14,072 nucleotides of DNA, taken from Akkermansiaceae bacterium UBA7890. GTDB taxonomy: Bacteria > Verrucomicrobiota > Verrucomicrobiia > Verrucomicrobiales > Akkermansiaceae. A model generated the notes under the pieces. The model did no database searches. It saw nothing but the letters and a program-made list of their open reading frames with translations, and had not been told where the DNA came from. Positions within the stretch are counted from its first letter, which is position 1; each line of letters starts with the position of its first letter. The translations under genes and the position numbers were made by a program. Shown one piece after another: positions 1-6,906 of the stretch. The stretch spans positions 1 through 14,072 of the forward strand of contig DLRK01000156.1 of the NCBI GenBank assembly GCA_002501065.1, in the 5' to 3' direction.

Positions 1-459
1 CTCAGGGGCCGGCGCAGGCTCAGGAGTCGGCGCGGGCACAAATTCACCAGATAAGCCCTCCTCTCCGGTCGAGGATCGGCTCCTACCATCCAGAGCCTCC
101 AGAGCTGCCAGAAGAGCCTCCCGCTCCTCCACGTTGCGAGAGGCCAGGAAGCCCATGAACTCCAGTTCGGCTGGCTTGTGCTGATGCCATATCCCGCTCA
201 GGGTCCCCTTCACACTGTGAATTTCCTCCCCGGTCTCCTGCTTGAGGGCCGCCAGTCCAGCGCTCAGGACAGCAATTTCCTCGGACTCCTCCTCCTCAAG
301 GGACCTTAGTTCGTCTTTCAGGTCTTCAAGGGACATCGCAATCCAGCCAACTGCCAGCAGGACCACCACCCCCATCACTCCAGCTACCAACCGGAACTTT
401 CCTCCGTCCGCTGCCGGTTCGGCGTCCCTAAACAACTCTTGTCTCTTCTCCTCCGTCAT
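1..459 (-). CDS. Bitopic membrane protein with coiled coil, partial (C-terminus beyond left edge)
   Basis: Not recognised as a known family. Reading the minus strand from the ATG at 459-457 gives 153 codons open to the window edge, so the C-terminus is missing. An in-frame TAA at 480-478 excludes a longer N-terminus, and AAAGGGA upstream may serve as a weak ribosome site. Residues 1-21 are charged, and residues about 22-42 form one strongly hydrophobic helix (RLVAGVMGVVVLLAVGWIAM). Residues about 43-90 are rich in Leu, Glu and Lys with heptad-like spacing (LEDLKDELRSLEEEESEE), suggesting a coiled coil. Residues from about 140 become a Pro/Ala/Glu-rich linker (PAPTPEPAPAPE). This fits an anchored protein whose missing C-terminal domain would hold the function. 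It is the last visible gene of the minus-strand block, 95 nt after recR, with an inverted repeat in the gap. Confidence 0.75.
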   Translation of the reverse strand, partial: MTEEKRQELFRDAEPAADGGKFRLVAGVMGVVVLLAVGWIAMSLEDLKDELRSLEEEESEEIAVLSAGLAALKQETGEEIHSVKGTLSGIWHQHKPAELEFMGFLASRNVEEREALLAALEALDGRSRSSTGEEGLSGEFVPAPTPEPAPAPE

Positions 460-478
460 CCCGTCGCCATTTCCCTTT

Positions 479-504
479 TAGACAAAGGTTCACGTCTTTG
501 TCTA
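479..504. repeat. Perfect 9-bp inverted repeat with 8-nt spacer upstream of the coiled-coil membrane gene
   Basis: TAGACAAAG (479-487) and CTTTGTCTA (496-504) are exact reverse complements around GTTCACGT. The repeat lies between the recR stop and the next start codon, and its near arm is 19 nt from that ATG. On the minus strand the stem is followed by AAAAGGG rather than a T-run, so it is not a canonical intrinsic terminator. It could be a dyad operator for a regulator or an RNA stem next to the ribosome site. The symmetry is seen directly; the role is inferred. Confidence 0.55.
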
Positions 505-554
505 GTGAGGCCTTGGGGAAGTTCTCTCCGAGCCGATCCCAGACCGATTCGCTC

Positions 555-1154
555 TCAGCGCCTTCCTTCAAAGGCACGCGATACTGTGAGCGCATCCGCG
601 TGTTCCAGGTCCCCCCCTGCTGGCAGCCCCTGGGCCAACCGGGTCATCGAACAATCCCGATCCCCGAGCAGACCGCCCAGATAATTCGCCGTGGCCTCCC
701 CCTCCACATCCGCGCTCAGCGCCAAAATAATCTCCACCTGCGGCAAACGTTCCACCCGCTTCAGAAACGATGCGATCCGCAGGTCATCCGGACCGACATT
801 ATCGAGGGGCGAGAGCTTGCCTCCCAGGCAGTGATAGAACCCCTTGAAGGCACCAGAGCGCTCAATGGGAAGGACATCCGTGGCCTGTTCAACAACACAG
901 AGCTGGCCCGTATCGCGTCCGTGAGATGAACAGATCGGACATCCCTCCACGGTGGCGAAAAACCCGCACTCGGGACAGGAGGTGACCTGGCTGACCGCCC
1001 TCTGGATCGATTCCGCCAGCGCATTGGGCTGAGCCTTGGCACTCTGTAACAGCCACAGGGCCATCCTCTCCGCGCTCCGCGGTCCCACGCCCGGAAGACG
1101 CCTGAGTTCCTCAATCAGATCGCTGACTGGTTGTGGGTAGTCGGCCCGGGCCAT
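555..1154 (-). CDS. recR: Recombination mediator protein RecR
   Basis: RecR works with RecF/RecO to load RecA on gapped single-stranded DNA. The protein is 199 residues, the usual length for the family. In order: a helix-hairpin-helix with LPGVGPRSAERMA (about 20-32); a four-Cys zinc motif C60-x2-C63...C72-x2-C75 (CPEC...CPIC); a Toprim domain starting at GQLCVVEQ and including YHCLGGKLSPLDNVGP and the conserved acidic stretch LSADVEGEATA; and a C-terminal ALTVSRAFEGRR typical of RecR. The ATG at 1154 begins the family-typical N-terminus (YPQPVSDLIEELRRLPGVG). A GGAGG lies about 14 nt upstream, rather far for a Shine-Dalgarno. It sits 67 nt after the four-helix membrane gene. RecR is often encoded next to dnaX and an EbfC/YbaB gene, but neither is visible here. 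Confidence 0.97.
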   Translation of the reverse strand: MARADYPQPVSDLIEELRRLPGVGPRSAERMALWLLQSAKAQPNALAESIQRAVSQVTSCPECGFFATVEGCPICSSHGRDTGQLCVVEQATDVLPIERSGAFKGFYHCLGGKLSPLDNVGPDDLRIASFLKRVERLPQVEIILALSADVEGEATANYLGGLLGDRDCSMTRLAQGLPAGGDLEHADALTVSRAFEGRR

Positions 1155-1221
1155 GAAGGAGAATAGCGCCTCCAGGCCCGGTTGTCAGCACAGTCCGCCC
1201 GTCAGAAGTATTCTCCTCTCC

Positions 1222-1719
1222 TCAACCTGTCCTGCGCCCCTGCTCCTTGGAGATCGAAATAACCTTTCCGTCACCCGGCAAACCCACGATTTCACAGGGC
1301 ATGGGATGGTGGCACGCCCACAGGGTAGCGCAAAAGGCACTCCACCCTGCACAGAGGAGCGCAACCACGGGACTCCAGAAAACACCCCAGAGCGCAACCA
1401 CGGGGGAGGCGGCGGCCACCAGCACCAGGAAGGTTGCCGCCAGAAGCAACCGACGGGACAGACCAGGCACCTCCAGAAGCAGGAAGGTCAACCCGTAGAT
1501 CAGGACCAGAAGCACCAGGACCGCCCACCACGGTTGACCACTTACCTCCAGAAGGAACCCAGCTTCCTGATAGCGCACCAGAAGTGCCTTCTCTGCATCC
1601 AGCAAAAGCCCGGAAACGCGCAGCACAAGGCCGATCGCCATAGCGAAACTGCCCACCACGGCCGCCACCGTGAGGGGGTGGTGGTGGGCCGAGTAATGGT
1701 CTTTTGGGGTATCAGCCAT
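1222..1719 (-). CDS. Small four-helix membrane protein overlapping the ClpX-like gene
   Basis: Function not recognised. The 165 residues are mostly hydrophobic, with helices at about 16-40, 64-84, 91-112 and 114-135. A His-rich N-terminus (HYSAHHHP) and a short soluble tail (GLPGDGKVISISKEQ) flank them. The ATG at 1719 lies inside the 3' end of the unfoldase gene: ATGGCTGA contains the start codon and, 8 nt on, that gene's TGA. The reading frame stays open to 1794, but a longer start would lie further inside the unfoldase. The overlap suggests coupled translation and possibly a functional link to the unfoldase. The spacing of the last three helices, with ASPVVALWGVFWSPVVALL, loosely recalls the membrane bundle that follows CHASE2 sensor domains, but no sensor domain is present. 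That resemblance is weak inference. Confidence 0.75.
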   Translation of the reverse strand: MADTPKDHYSAHHHPLTVAAVVGSFAMAIGLVLRVSGLLLDAEKALLVRYQEAGFLLEVSGQPWWAVLVLLVLIYGLTFLLLEVPGLSRRLLLAATFLVLVAAASPVVALWGVFWSPVVALLCAGWSAFCATLWACHHPMPCEIVGLPGDGKVISISKEQGRRTG

Positions 1720-3346
1720 CGTGGGAATCGCTGTCACCCGGGGCATCTTCCGTTCCGGCAGCATCACCACGATAACTCCTGACCACCAGTTCACTCAAGT
1801 ACTTGTCCGGATCCTTCACGGCCTCCGGGCCCAGTTCAAAGCACGCTCGGCCCGTGTTTTTCTGGATCAACTTGAGGCCAAACTGCACGTCTCGAAACCG
1901 CTGGCGGCACAACTGAAGAAGGCTTCTCCCCTGACTGGCGGCTTCTTCCGTCAGTTGGGCAAGGGCCTCAGCGGTCAGAACCAGTTCCACCCCGTGCTCC
2001 TCCCGGAAGTCGCGACAAAACACCTCCAGTTCATGGGCAGCCTTCTCCACGTCCACCTGGCGACCCAGTTCACGATACTGCTCAAGTAGTTCCTCCCGGC
2101 CGTCGATCAGCTTGTCCGTGATCGTGAGTTCGGAGACTGAAGTTCCTGGTAACTCAAACTTGAAGTCCCGCAAAAGACATTCGCACACCGTCATGAGGGC
2201 CCGGGCGCCGGTATTCTCCTTTTCCGCCAGGTCCGCAATCCGCCCGATTGCGCTGTCTTCAAAACGAGCTCGGATCCCGTAGGCCTCGAACTCACGCTCA
2301 TACTGCCGCAGGAGACTGCCCTCCGAAAACTTCATGATGTTCTTGAGATCCGCAGCACTCAGTTTCTCGCATACCACCCGGACCGGCAGCCGTCCGATGA
2401 ATTCCGCTTCAAACCCGAAATCAATGAAATCCTGGGTCTCCACCTGGTTGAAGAGTTCCCCGTCCATGGGACGTTCCACCGGATCTGCCCCGAAACCGAT
2501 CTGCCCTTCACTGAGACGCTTACGCACCACCTTCTCCAACCCGGAAAATGCTCCGCTCACGATGAAGAGAATATGACGGGTATTGACCGTGTCCTTGGCT
2601 GACCCACCACCCCGCTGCATGTTCATCATCGATTTCATCTGGCTGCGGATGTCCATCGGGTTGGTGAGCGGCACCTCGGTCTCTTCCATCAGTTTGAGCA
2701 GGGTCGTCTGCACCCCCCGCCCACTGACATCCCGGCCGATCATTTCGCTACGGGTGGCCAGCTTGTCGATCTCATCAATGTAGATGATCCCGAACTCAGC
2801 CAGTTCGACATCCCCCTCGGCCTTCTGCACCAGGTCGCGCACCAGATCATCCACATCCCCACCCACATATCCGGTCTCCGAGAACTTGGTGGCATCAGCC
2901 TTCACGAAGGGAACCCCGATCAACTCGGCAATGTGCTTGATCAGATAGGTCTTTCCCACTCCGGTGGGCCCCACCACGATCACGTTCTGCTTCTGTAACT
3001 CGATCCCTTCCGGCAGTTTCCCGTGCTCGTTCTCCAGACTGCGGAGGTATTTGGCGTGATTGTAATGGTCGCACACTGCAATCGAGAGCGCCTTCTTGGC
3101 CTCATCCTGCCGGATCACGAAGCGATCAAGGTGCGCCTTGATGTCACGGGGAATGTAATTGAACTCAAACACGCTGTCAGCGGACCGCTCATCAGAAACC
3201 TCCGGTTCATCATCCTCCACCTCCTGATTCATCCCTGGCATGGTCCACTGGACGTTGCCCATCTTTCCAAAGAGCTCCTGCAGACCACGCTGTAACTCCT
3301 CCGGAGTCGGCCCCGTCCCCGGACCTTTCTTGTCATCATCAGACAT
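1712..3346 (-). CDS. ClpX-family AAA+ unfoldase without zinc-binding domain, with extra C-terminal domain
   Basis: 544 residues from the ATG at 3346 (MSDDDKKG). The AAA+ core matches ClpX closely: Walker A GPTGVGKT (126-133), pore loop GYVG (159-162), Walker B IIYIDE (187-192), IGF (283-285) in GQIGFGA, the FIGRLPV arginine finger (R319), and sensor-2 GAR (380-382). ClpX uses IGF to dock ClpP, so ClpP coupling is possible. Differences from canonical ClpX: no N-terminal Cys4 zinc domain, only about 60 acidic/Gly-rich residues in its place; the RKH loop that handles ssrA-type substrates is replaced by a longer Met/Gly-rich insert (about 226-255); and residues 440-525 resemble a second small domain. 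It is therefore probably a specialised paralogue with different substrate choice rather than the housekeeping clpX. A TTG at 3382 would add 12 residues but is less likely. It lies 69 nt after the kinase gene. Confidence 0.9.
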   Translation of the reverse strand: MSDDDKKGPGTGPTPEELQRGLQELFGKMGNVQWTMPGMNQEVEDDEPEVSDERSADSVFEFNYIPRDIKAHLDRFVIRQDEAKKALSIAVCDHYNHAKYLRSLENEHGKLPEGIELQKQNVIVVGPTGVGKTYLIKHIAELIGVPFVKADATKFSETGYVGGDVDDLVRDLVQKAEGDVELAEFGIIYIDEIDKLATRSEMIGRDVSGRGVQTTLLKLMEETEVPLTNPMDIRSQMKSMMNMQRGGGSAKDTVNTRHILFIVSGAFSGLEKVVRKRLSEGQIGFGADPVERPMDGELFNQVETQDFIDFGFEAEFIGRLPVRVVCEKLSAADLKNIMKFSEGSLLRQYEREFEAYGIRARFEDSAIGRIADLAEKENTGARALMTVCECLLRDFKFELPGTSVSELTITDKLIDGREELLEQYRELGRQVDVEKAAHELEVFCRDFREEHGVELVLTAEALAQLTEEAASQGRSLLQLCRQRFRDVQFGLKLIQKNTGRACFELGPEAVKDPDKYLSELVVRSYRGDAAGTEDAPGDSDSHDG

Positions 3347-3415
3347 CGGGGCGGAACATCGTCCCAAAATCGGTCTTGTCAATAATTGCCGGTGGCACAG
3401 ACCACCTGCTTCCCC

Positions 3416-5782
3416 TTACCCCCCGAAATTCTCCAGAATCTGGTCCCACCGCTCCCGGAAATCGGAACGCAACTCGATCAACTCCCCTGCCATTCCACGA
3501 GCCTCGTCCTTCAGGTCGCTGAGCCAGGCGAACGCCACAGCCTGCAGCAACCGGTCTCCCTTATTCTCCACGGTGTTCGGATCGTCGATCAGGACGCGAT
3601 GCAGAGCCAGCAGGGGACCCGGCCCGATTTCCTTCCAGCTCAGGGAAAGCGCTGCGCCATCCTTCTCCACCATCAACCCCCCTTTCTGGGAACCGATGAT
3701 CTGGGTGTAATGCGTGCCACTACGCGTGTTGAGAACCACTCCGTCGGCCCCGGGACCCAGGGTGCGGGCCAATTCCTCGATGAAGATCTCCGCTTCCCTG
3801 CAGAAAAAGAGGAGCACTGCTCGCTGATTCCGTTCCAGCTCGCCGGCCAATTCGATCTTCTGCAACGCCCTGGCCCCTTCCGGAAACTGGGCATTCGCAA
3901 AATGCCTCCCGGCCACTTCCTCAAGCAGAACCCTCCAGTCATCCTGCACTTTTCGAGTCCGGAGATGTCTCAATCTCCCCTTCAGCCCGCTCTGCCAGAC
4001 CTTCACGTTGAAACGGGCCCGTCCCCGCGTCAGCAGGGAGGCATAGAGTTCGTCCAGTGCTTCAATACCGGCCTGCAACTCAGCCCTGCTTTTTCCTTCG
4101 GTCCCGTAATCCGCCTTCCCCAGAAGATTGTAATCCTTGAGGTAGCGCCGGGCCAACTGCCGATAGGTGCTCATCCATTCCGCTTTCGGCCAGGGCCCGT
4201 TCCGTGAGAGTTTGCTGAACATCGCGTGCGCGCGTTCCAGTTCACCCTGCTCCCACATTTTCAACGCCATCGCGAAAAAGACCGTCGCCCGAAAGGGGTT
4301 GTCCAGCACCTCCGGCACGCGCTCCTGCGGAACGAAGCGCAGATCGGTGAGGAGTTCCGCAGCCGACTGCAGCCGCCGCCCCATCACCGTTTCCGCGGCC
4401 TGACGCTCGCCGACAAAATCGTAGAGATCGGCCAGATGCTGACGGGCATCCGCACTTCGTCCGTCCAGAAAGGCCGCTACCGCGGCCTCGAAACCCGCCC
4501 AGGCCGCCGTTTCGGTGGGCGCCTGCCCGTTATGCCAGACCCGGAGAAACTGTTCCTCCGCCACCACGAAGTCATCATCGACCAGAGCCTGCCGTGCGCC
4601 TTCGTAGGTCTCGTTAATCTGCATCGCCACTTCCGGGTCCAGAGTGGGATTGTGTTCCGGATCGAGAACCAGATGCGGCCCCTTCGAATCCTCCTCTTCC
4701 GGATCGTCCCTGCCCACCTTGAAGAAATAAATCCCTCCCGCCACCAGGGCAGCGAACACCACCACCCACACGCCCAACAGCCAGACCCGGCGATGGGCGT
4801 CATGCCGCTCCCGTCGTTTGGCGCGGATTGCGCCGTGCACGGGCACCTTCGTTCCTTTCGCCTTCAGGACCATTCGGACCATTTCCAGGTCGGCCCGAAA
4901 CTCCTCGTAGTCCTCGAATCGCCGGGCCGGATCATGCATCATCGCCCGCTCCACGATCTGCACGATCTCGTTGGAAAGCCAGGGTGCCATCTTCTTCAGG
5001 GAGGGAATCTCCTTCTTGGCCTCGCAGGCGGCCTGGTTGGTGACCTCCTTCAACTTCACCGGCGGAGCACCCGCCAGAGCGTGGTAGAGCGTGGCCCCGA
5101 GAGCATAAATGTCCGCCCGGTGATCTTCCTCGGCGTGCTCAAGCACCTCCGGAGCCACGTAAGTGGGAGTGGCCCAGATCTCGTCGGAACGAACCGTCCC
5201 TTCCTCCGTCAGCAGCGAGAGCCCGAAGTCCACCAGTTTGGCTGTCTCAGCCTCGTCGATGAGGATGTTCCCCGGCTTGATGTCCCGGTGAATGAGTCCC
5301 GCACTCCGAGCAGCCCGCAATCCGTCCACAATCTGTAGCGCCAACCGGATCACGGCATCCTCGGGCAGGGCTCCGTGCACCGACATGCGCTCGTCCAGGC
5401 TCTGCCCCGGGACGAGTTCCATCGCGATGAAGTAACGCTCGAAGGCCCGTCCCACCTTGTAGACCCGCACCACATTGGGATGACTGACCGTGGCCGTGAG
5501 CCGGGCCTCGCTCTTGAACTGCTCCTCACGCTTCTCGTTCGCGGAAAACTTTTCTTTCAGGACCTTGACCGCAATTTCCCGATCCAGGGTAAGATCACGG
5601 GCCACGAACACCACGCTCATCCCCCCGAAGGCGATACGCCGGACAAGGTGATAGGGTCCCATCTCGGTTTTCACCCTCACCTCCTCCCCGCATTCCGGGC
5701 AGCGCACGCGGGTGTAGGGACCCACGTCCGTCACATCCATCTCGCCCGAGCAGTTCGGACAGGTGGCCAGGTGCGCGCTCAC
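3416..5782 (-). CDS. Membrane Ser/Thr protein kinase with zinc ribbon and TPR-like outer region
   Basis: 788 residues from the GTG at 5782, with GGCGG just upstream. Residues 8-31 form a CxxC...CxxC zinc ribbon (C8, C11, C28, C31). A complete Hanks-type kinase follows: Gly-rich loop AFGGMSVV (51-58), K73 in IAVK, helix-C E92, HRDIKPGN (D167, N172), DFG (185-187) and APE, so it should be catalytically active. A basic stretch (RAKRRERHDAHRR) precedes one membrane helix at about 333-355. The remaining roughly 430 residues lie on the far side of the membrane. They begin acidic, then show helical repeats like TPRs (e.g. YEGARQALVDDDFVVAEEQFLRVW), likely for protein binding or ligand sensing. It is the first gene of the minus-strand block and diverges from the rluD-like gene. 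Targets are unknown; the adjacent unfoldase and membrane protein are candidates by position only. Confidence 0.93.
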   Translation of the reverse strand: MSAHLATCPNCSGEMDVTDVGPYTRVRCPECGEEVRVKTEMGPYHLVRRIAFGGMSVVFVARDLTLDREIAVKVLKEKFSANEKREEQFKSEARLTATVSHPNVVRVYKVGRAFERYFIAMELVPGQSLDERMSVHGALPEDAVIRLALQIVDGLRAARSAGLIHRDIKPGNILIDEAETAKLVDFGLSLLTEEGTVRSDEIWATPTYVAPEVLEHAEEDHRADIYALGATLYHALAGAPPVKLKEVTNQAACEAKKEIPSLKKMAPWLSNEIVQIVERAMMHDPARRFEDYEEFRADLEMVRMVLKAKGTKVPVHGAIRAKRRERHDAHRRVWLLGVWVVVFAALVAGGIYFFKVGRDDPEEEDSKGPHLVLDPEHNPTLDPEVAMQINETYEGARQALVDDDFVVAEEQFLRVWHNGQAPTETAAWAGFEAAVAAFLDGRSADARQHLADLYDFVGERQAAETVMGRRLQSAAELLTDLRFVPQERVPEVLDNPFRATVFFAMALKMWEQGELERAHAMFSKLSRNGPWPKAEWMSTYRQLARRYLKDYNLLGKADYGTEGKSRAELQAGIEALDELYASLLTRGRARFNVKVWQSGLKGRLRHLRTRKVQDDWRVLLEEVAGRHFANAQFPEGARALQKIELAGELERNQRAVLLFFCREAEIFIEELARTLGPGADGVVLNTRSGTHYTQIIGSQKGGLMVEKDGAALSLSWKEIGPGPLLALHRVLIDDPNTVENKGDRLLQAVAFAWLSDLKDEARGMAGELIELRSDFRERWDQILENFGG

Positions 5783-5895
5783 CCCGCCAAGGTAGCGGTA
5801 GCGCCGAGCCGGTAGCAAGGAGCGTTCTGGGCCGCGCGCCGCGCGCCATCACCTCGTTACTTGCTCCCTGCGGCGTCCTGCCCCACCCTCCGCCC

Positions 5896-6876
5896 GTGAC
5901 CATCACCGTCCAGGGGGACCGCGGAGAACGGCTCGATTTGTTCCTCGCCCGGGAACTCCCCGAGCTTTCCCGCTCGCGCATCCAGGCTCTCCTGAAGGAC
6001 GGACACATCCTCCTCAACGGCAGCAGGACAAGACCTCGGACCCCAGTCACCCCCGGTGACTCCATCACCGTGAAGCTCCCCGACCCGCAACCGTCGAACC
6101 TTGTCCCGCAGGACATCCCCCTCGACATCCTTCACGAGGACGAAGACGTCATCGTCATCAACAAACCGGTGGGACTGGTCGTCCATCCCGCGGCAGGCAA
6201 CCCCGATGGCACTCTCGTCAATGCTCTCCTTCACCATTGCCGGGGAGAGTTGCCGGGAGTGGGTGGCGTGGAGCGGCCCGGAATCGTGCACCGTCTCGAC
6301 AAGGAAACGAGTGGCTGCATCGTGACCGCCAGGACCGATCGCGGCCTCCAGTCGCTCCTCGGGCAATTCTCCGCCCGCCAGACCACCAAGCTCTACCTGG
6401 CGGTCACCGAGCGCTCCCCGGTGCAACCCTCCGGCTCCATCTTCACCCACATCGGACGTCATCCCGTCAACCGCCAGAAGCAGGCCGTCCTCAATCCGGG
6501 GGCGGGATCGGGACGACCCGCCATTACCGACTACCACGTCCTTGCCAGAAACGAATCCCCTCCCTGGGCTCTTGTCCTCTGCCACCTGCACACCGGCCGC
6601 ACCCACCAGATTCGCGTTCACATGAAACACCTCGGCTGCCCCCTTCTGGGCGATCCCGTCTATGCGAAACCCAGTCGCCAGCCGGTCGAAACCGGGCGTC
6701 TCATGCTCCACGCCTGGCGTCTCGGCTTCACCCATCCCGTCAGTGGCGAATTCAAAACCTGCGAGGCACCCCTTCCGCGGGAGTTTGAACCCTTCCTCCC
6801 CGACCCCGATTGCCTCGAACTCATCCGCAATACCAGTCCGGACGCTCTCGGGGCAGCCCTCCATCCGGACGCCTGA
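5896..6876 (+). CDS. rluD: RluD-like 23S rRNA pseudouridine synthase
   Basis: 326 residues. An S4 RNA-binding domain (about 12-60, LDLFLARELPELSRSRIQALL) precedes the RluA-family catalytic domain. Visible signatures are INKPVGLVVHPAAGNPDGT (88-106), the catalytic HRLDKETSG (132-140, nucleophile D135) and LHTGRTHQIRVHMKHLGCPLLGDPVY. The VVHPAAGNPDGTLVNALLHH form is characteristic of RluD, which modifies helix 69 of 23S rRNA (positions 1911, 1915 and 1917 in E. coli). Assignment within the RluA family is probable rather than certain. The GTG start at 5896 fits the usual short lead before the S4 domain; no Shine-Dalgarno is visible upstream. It is the first of four close plus-strand genes, with 30 nt before the next. 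The 113-bp gap to the kinase gene must hold divergent promoters, but I could not pick them out. Confidence 0.93.
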   Translation: MTITVQGDRGERLDLFLARELPELSRSRIQALLKDGHILLNGSRTRPRTPVTPGDSITVKLPDPQPSNLVPQDIPLDILHEDEDVIVINKPVGLVVHPAAGNPDGTLVNALLHHCRGELPGVGGVERPGIVHRLDKETSGCIVTARTDRGLQSLLGQFSARQTTKLYLAVTERSPVQPSGSIFTHIGRHPVNRQKQAVLNPGAGSGRPAITDYHVLARNESPPWALVLCHLHTGRTHQIRVHMKHLGCPLLGDPVYAKPSRQPVETGRLMLHAWRLGFTHPVSGEFKTCEAPLPREFEPFLPDPDCLELIRNTSPDALGAALHPDA

Positions 6877-6906
6877 CCCTCCACCCGAACATCCACCCCC
6901 TCCTCC

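Noticed and set aside
1720..1794. 25-residue longer N-terminus for the four-helix membrane protein
   Set aside because: It would lie entirely inside the unfoldase coding region; the ATG at 1719 with the compact ATGGCTGA overlap is more typical.
3347..3382. TTG start at 3382 adding 12 residues to the ClpX-like protein
   Set aside because: The ATG at 3346 begins a typical MSDDDKKG N-terminus. The TTGACA here could instead be a -35 box, but no convincing -10 follows, so I do not call a promoter.
3386..3412. GGTGG-TCTGTG-CCACC stem between kinase and unfoldase genes as a terminator
   Set aside because: Only 5 bp and not followed by a T-run; too weak to call.
4226..5338. 370-codon plus-strand frame opposite the kinase
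   Set aside because: The minus strand encodes intact kinase motifs; the plus frame is His/Arg/Pro-rich without features.
5783..5818. TTG start at 5818 adding 12 residues to the kinase
   Set aside because: The GTG at 5782 has GGCGG upstream and begins just before the zinc ribbon; the extension (LPARRYRYLGG) has no supporting feature.
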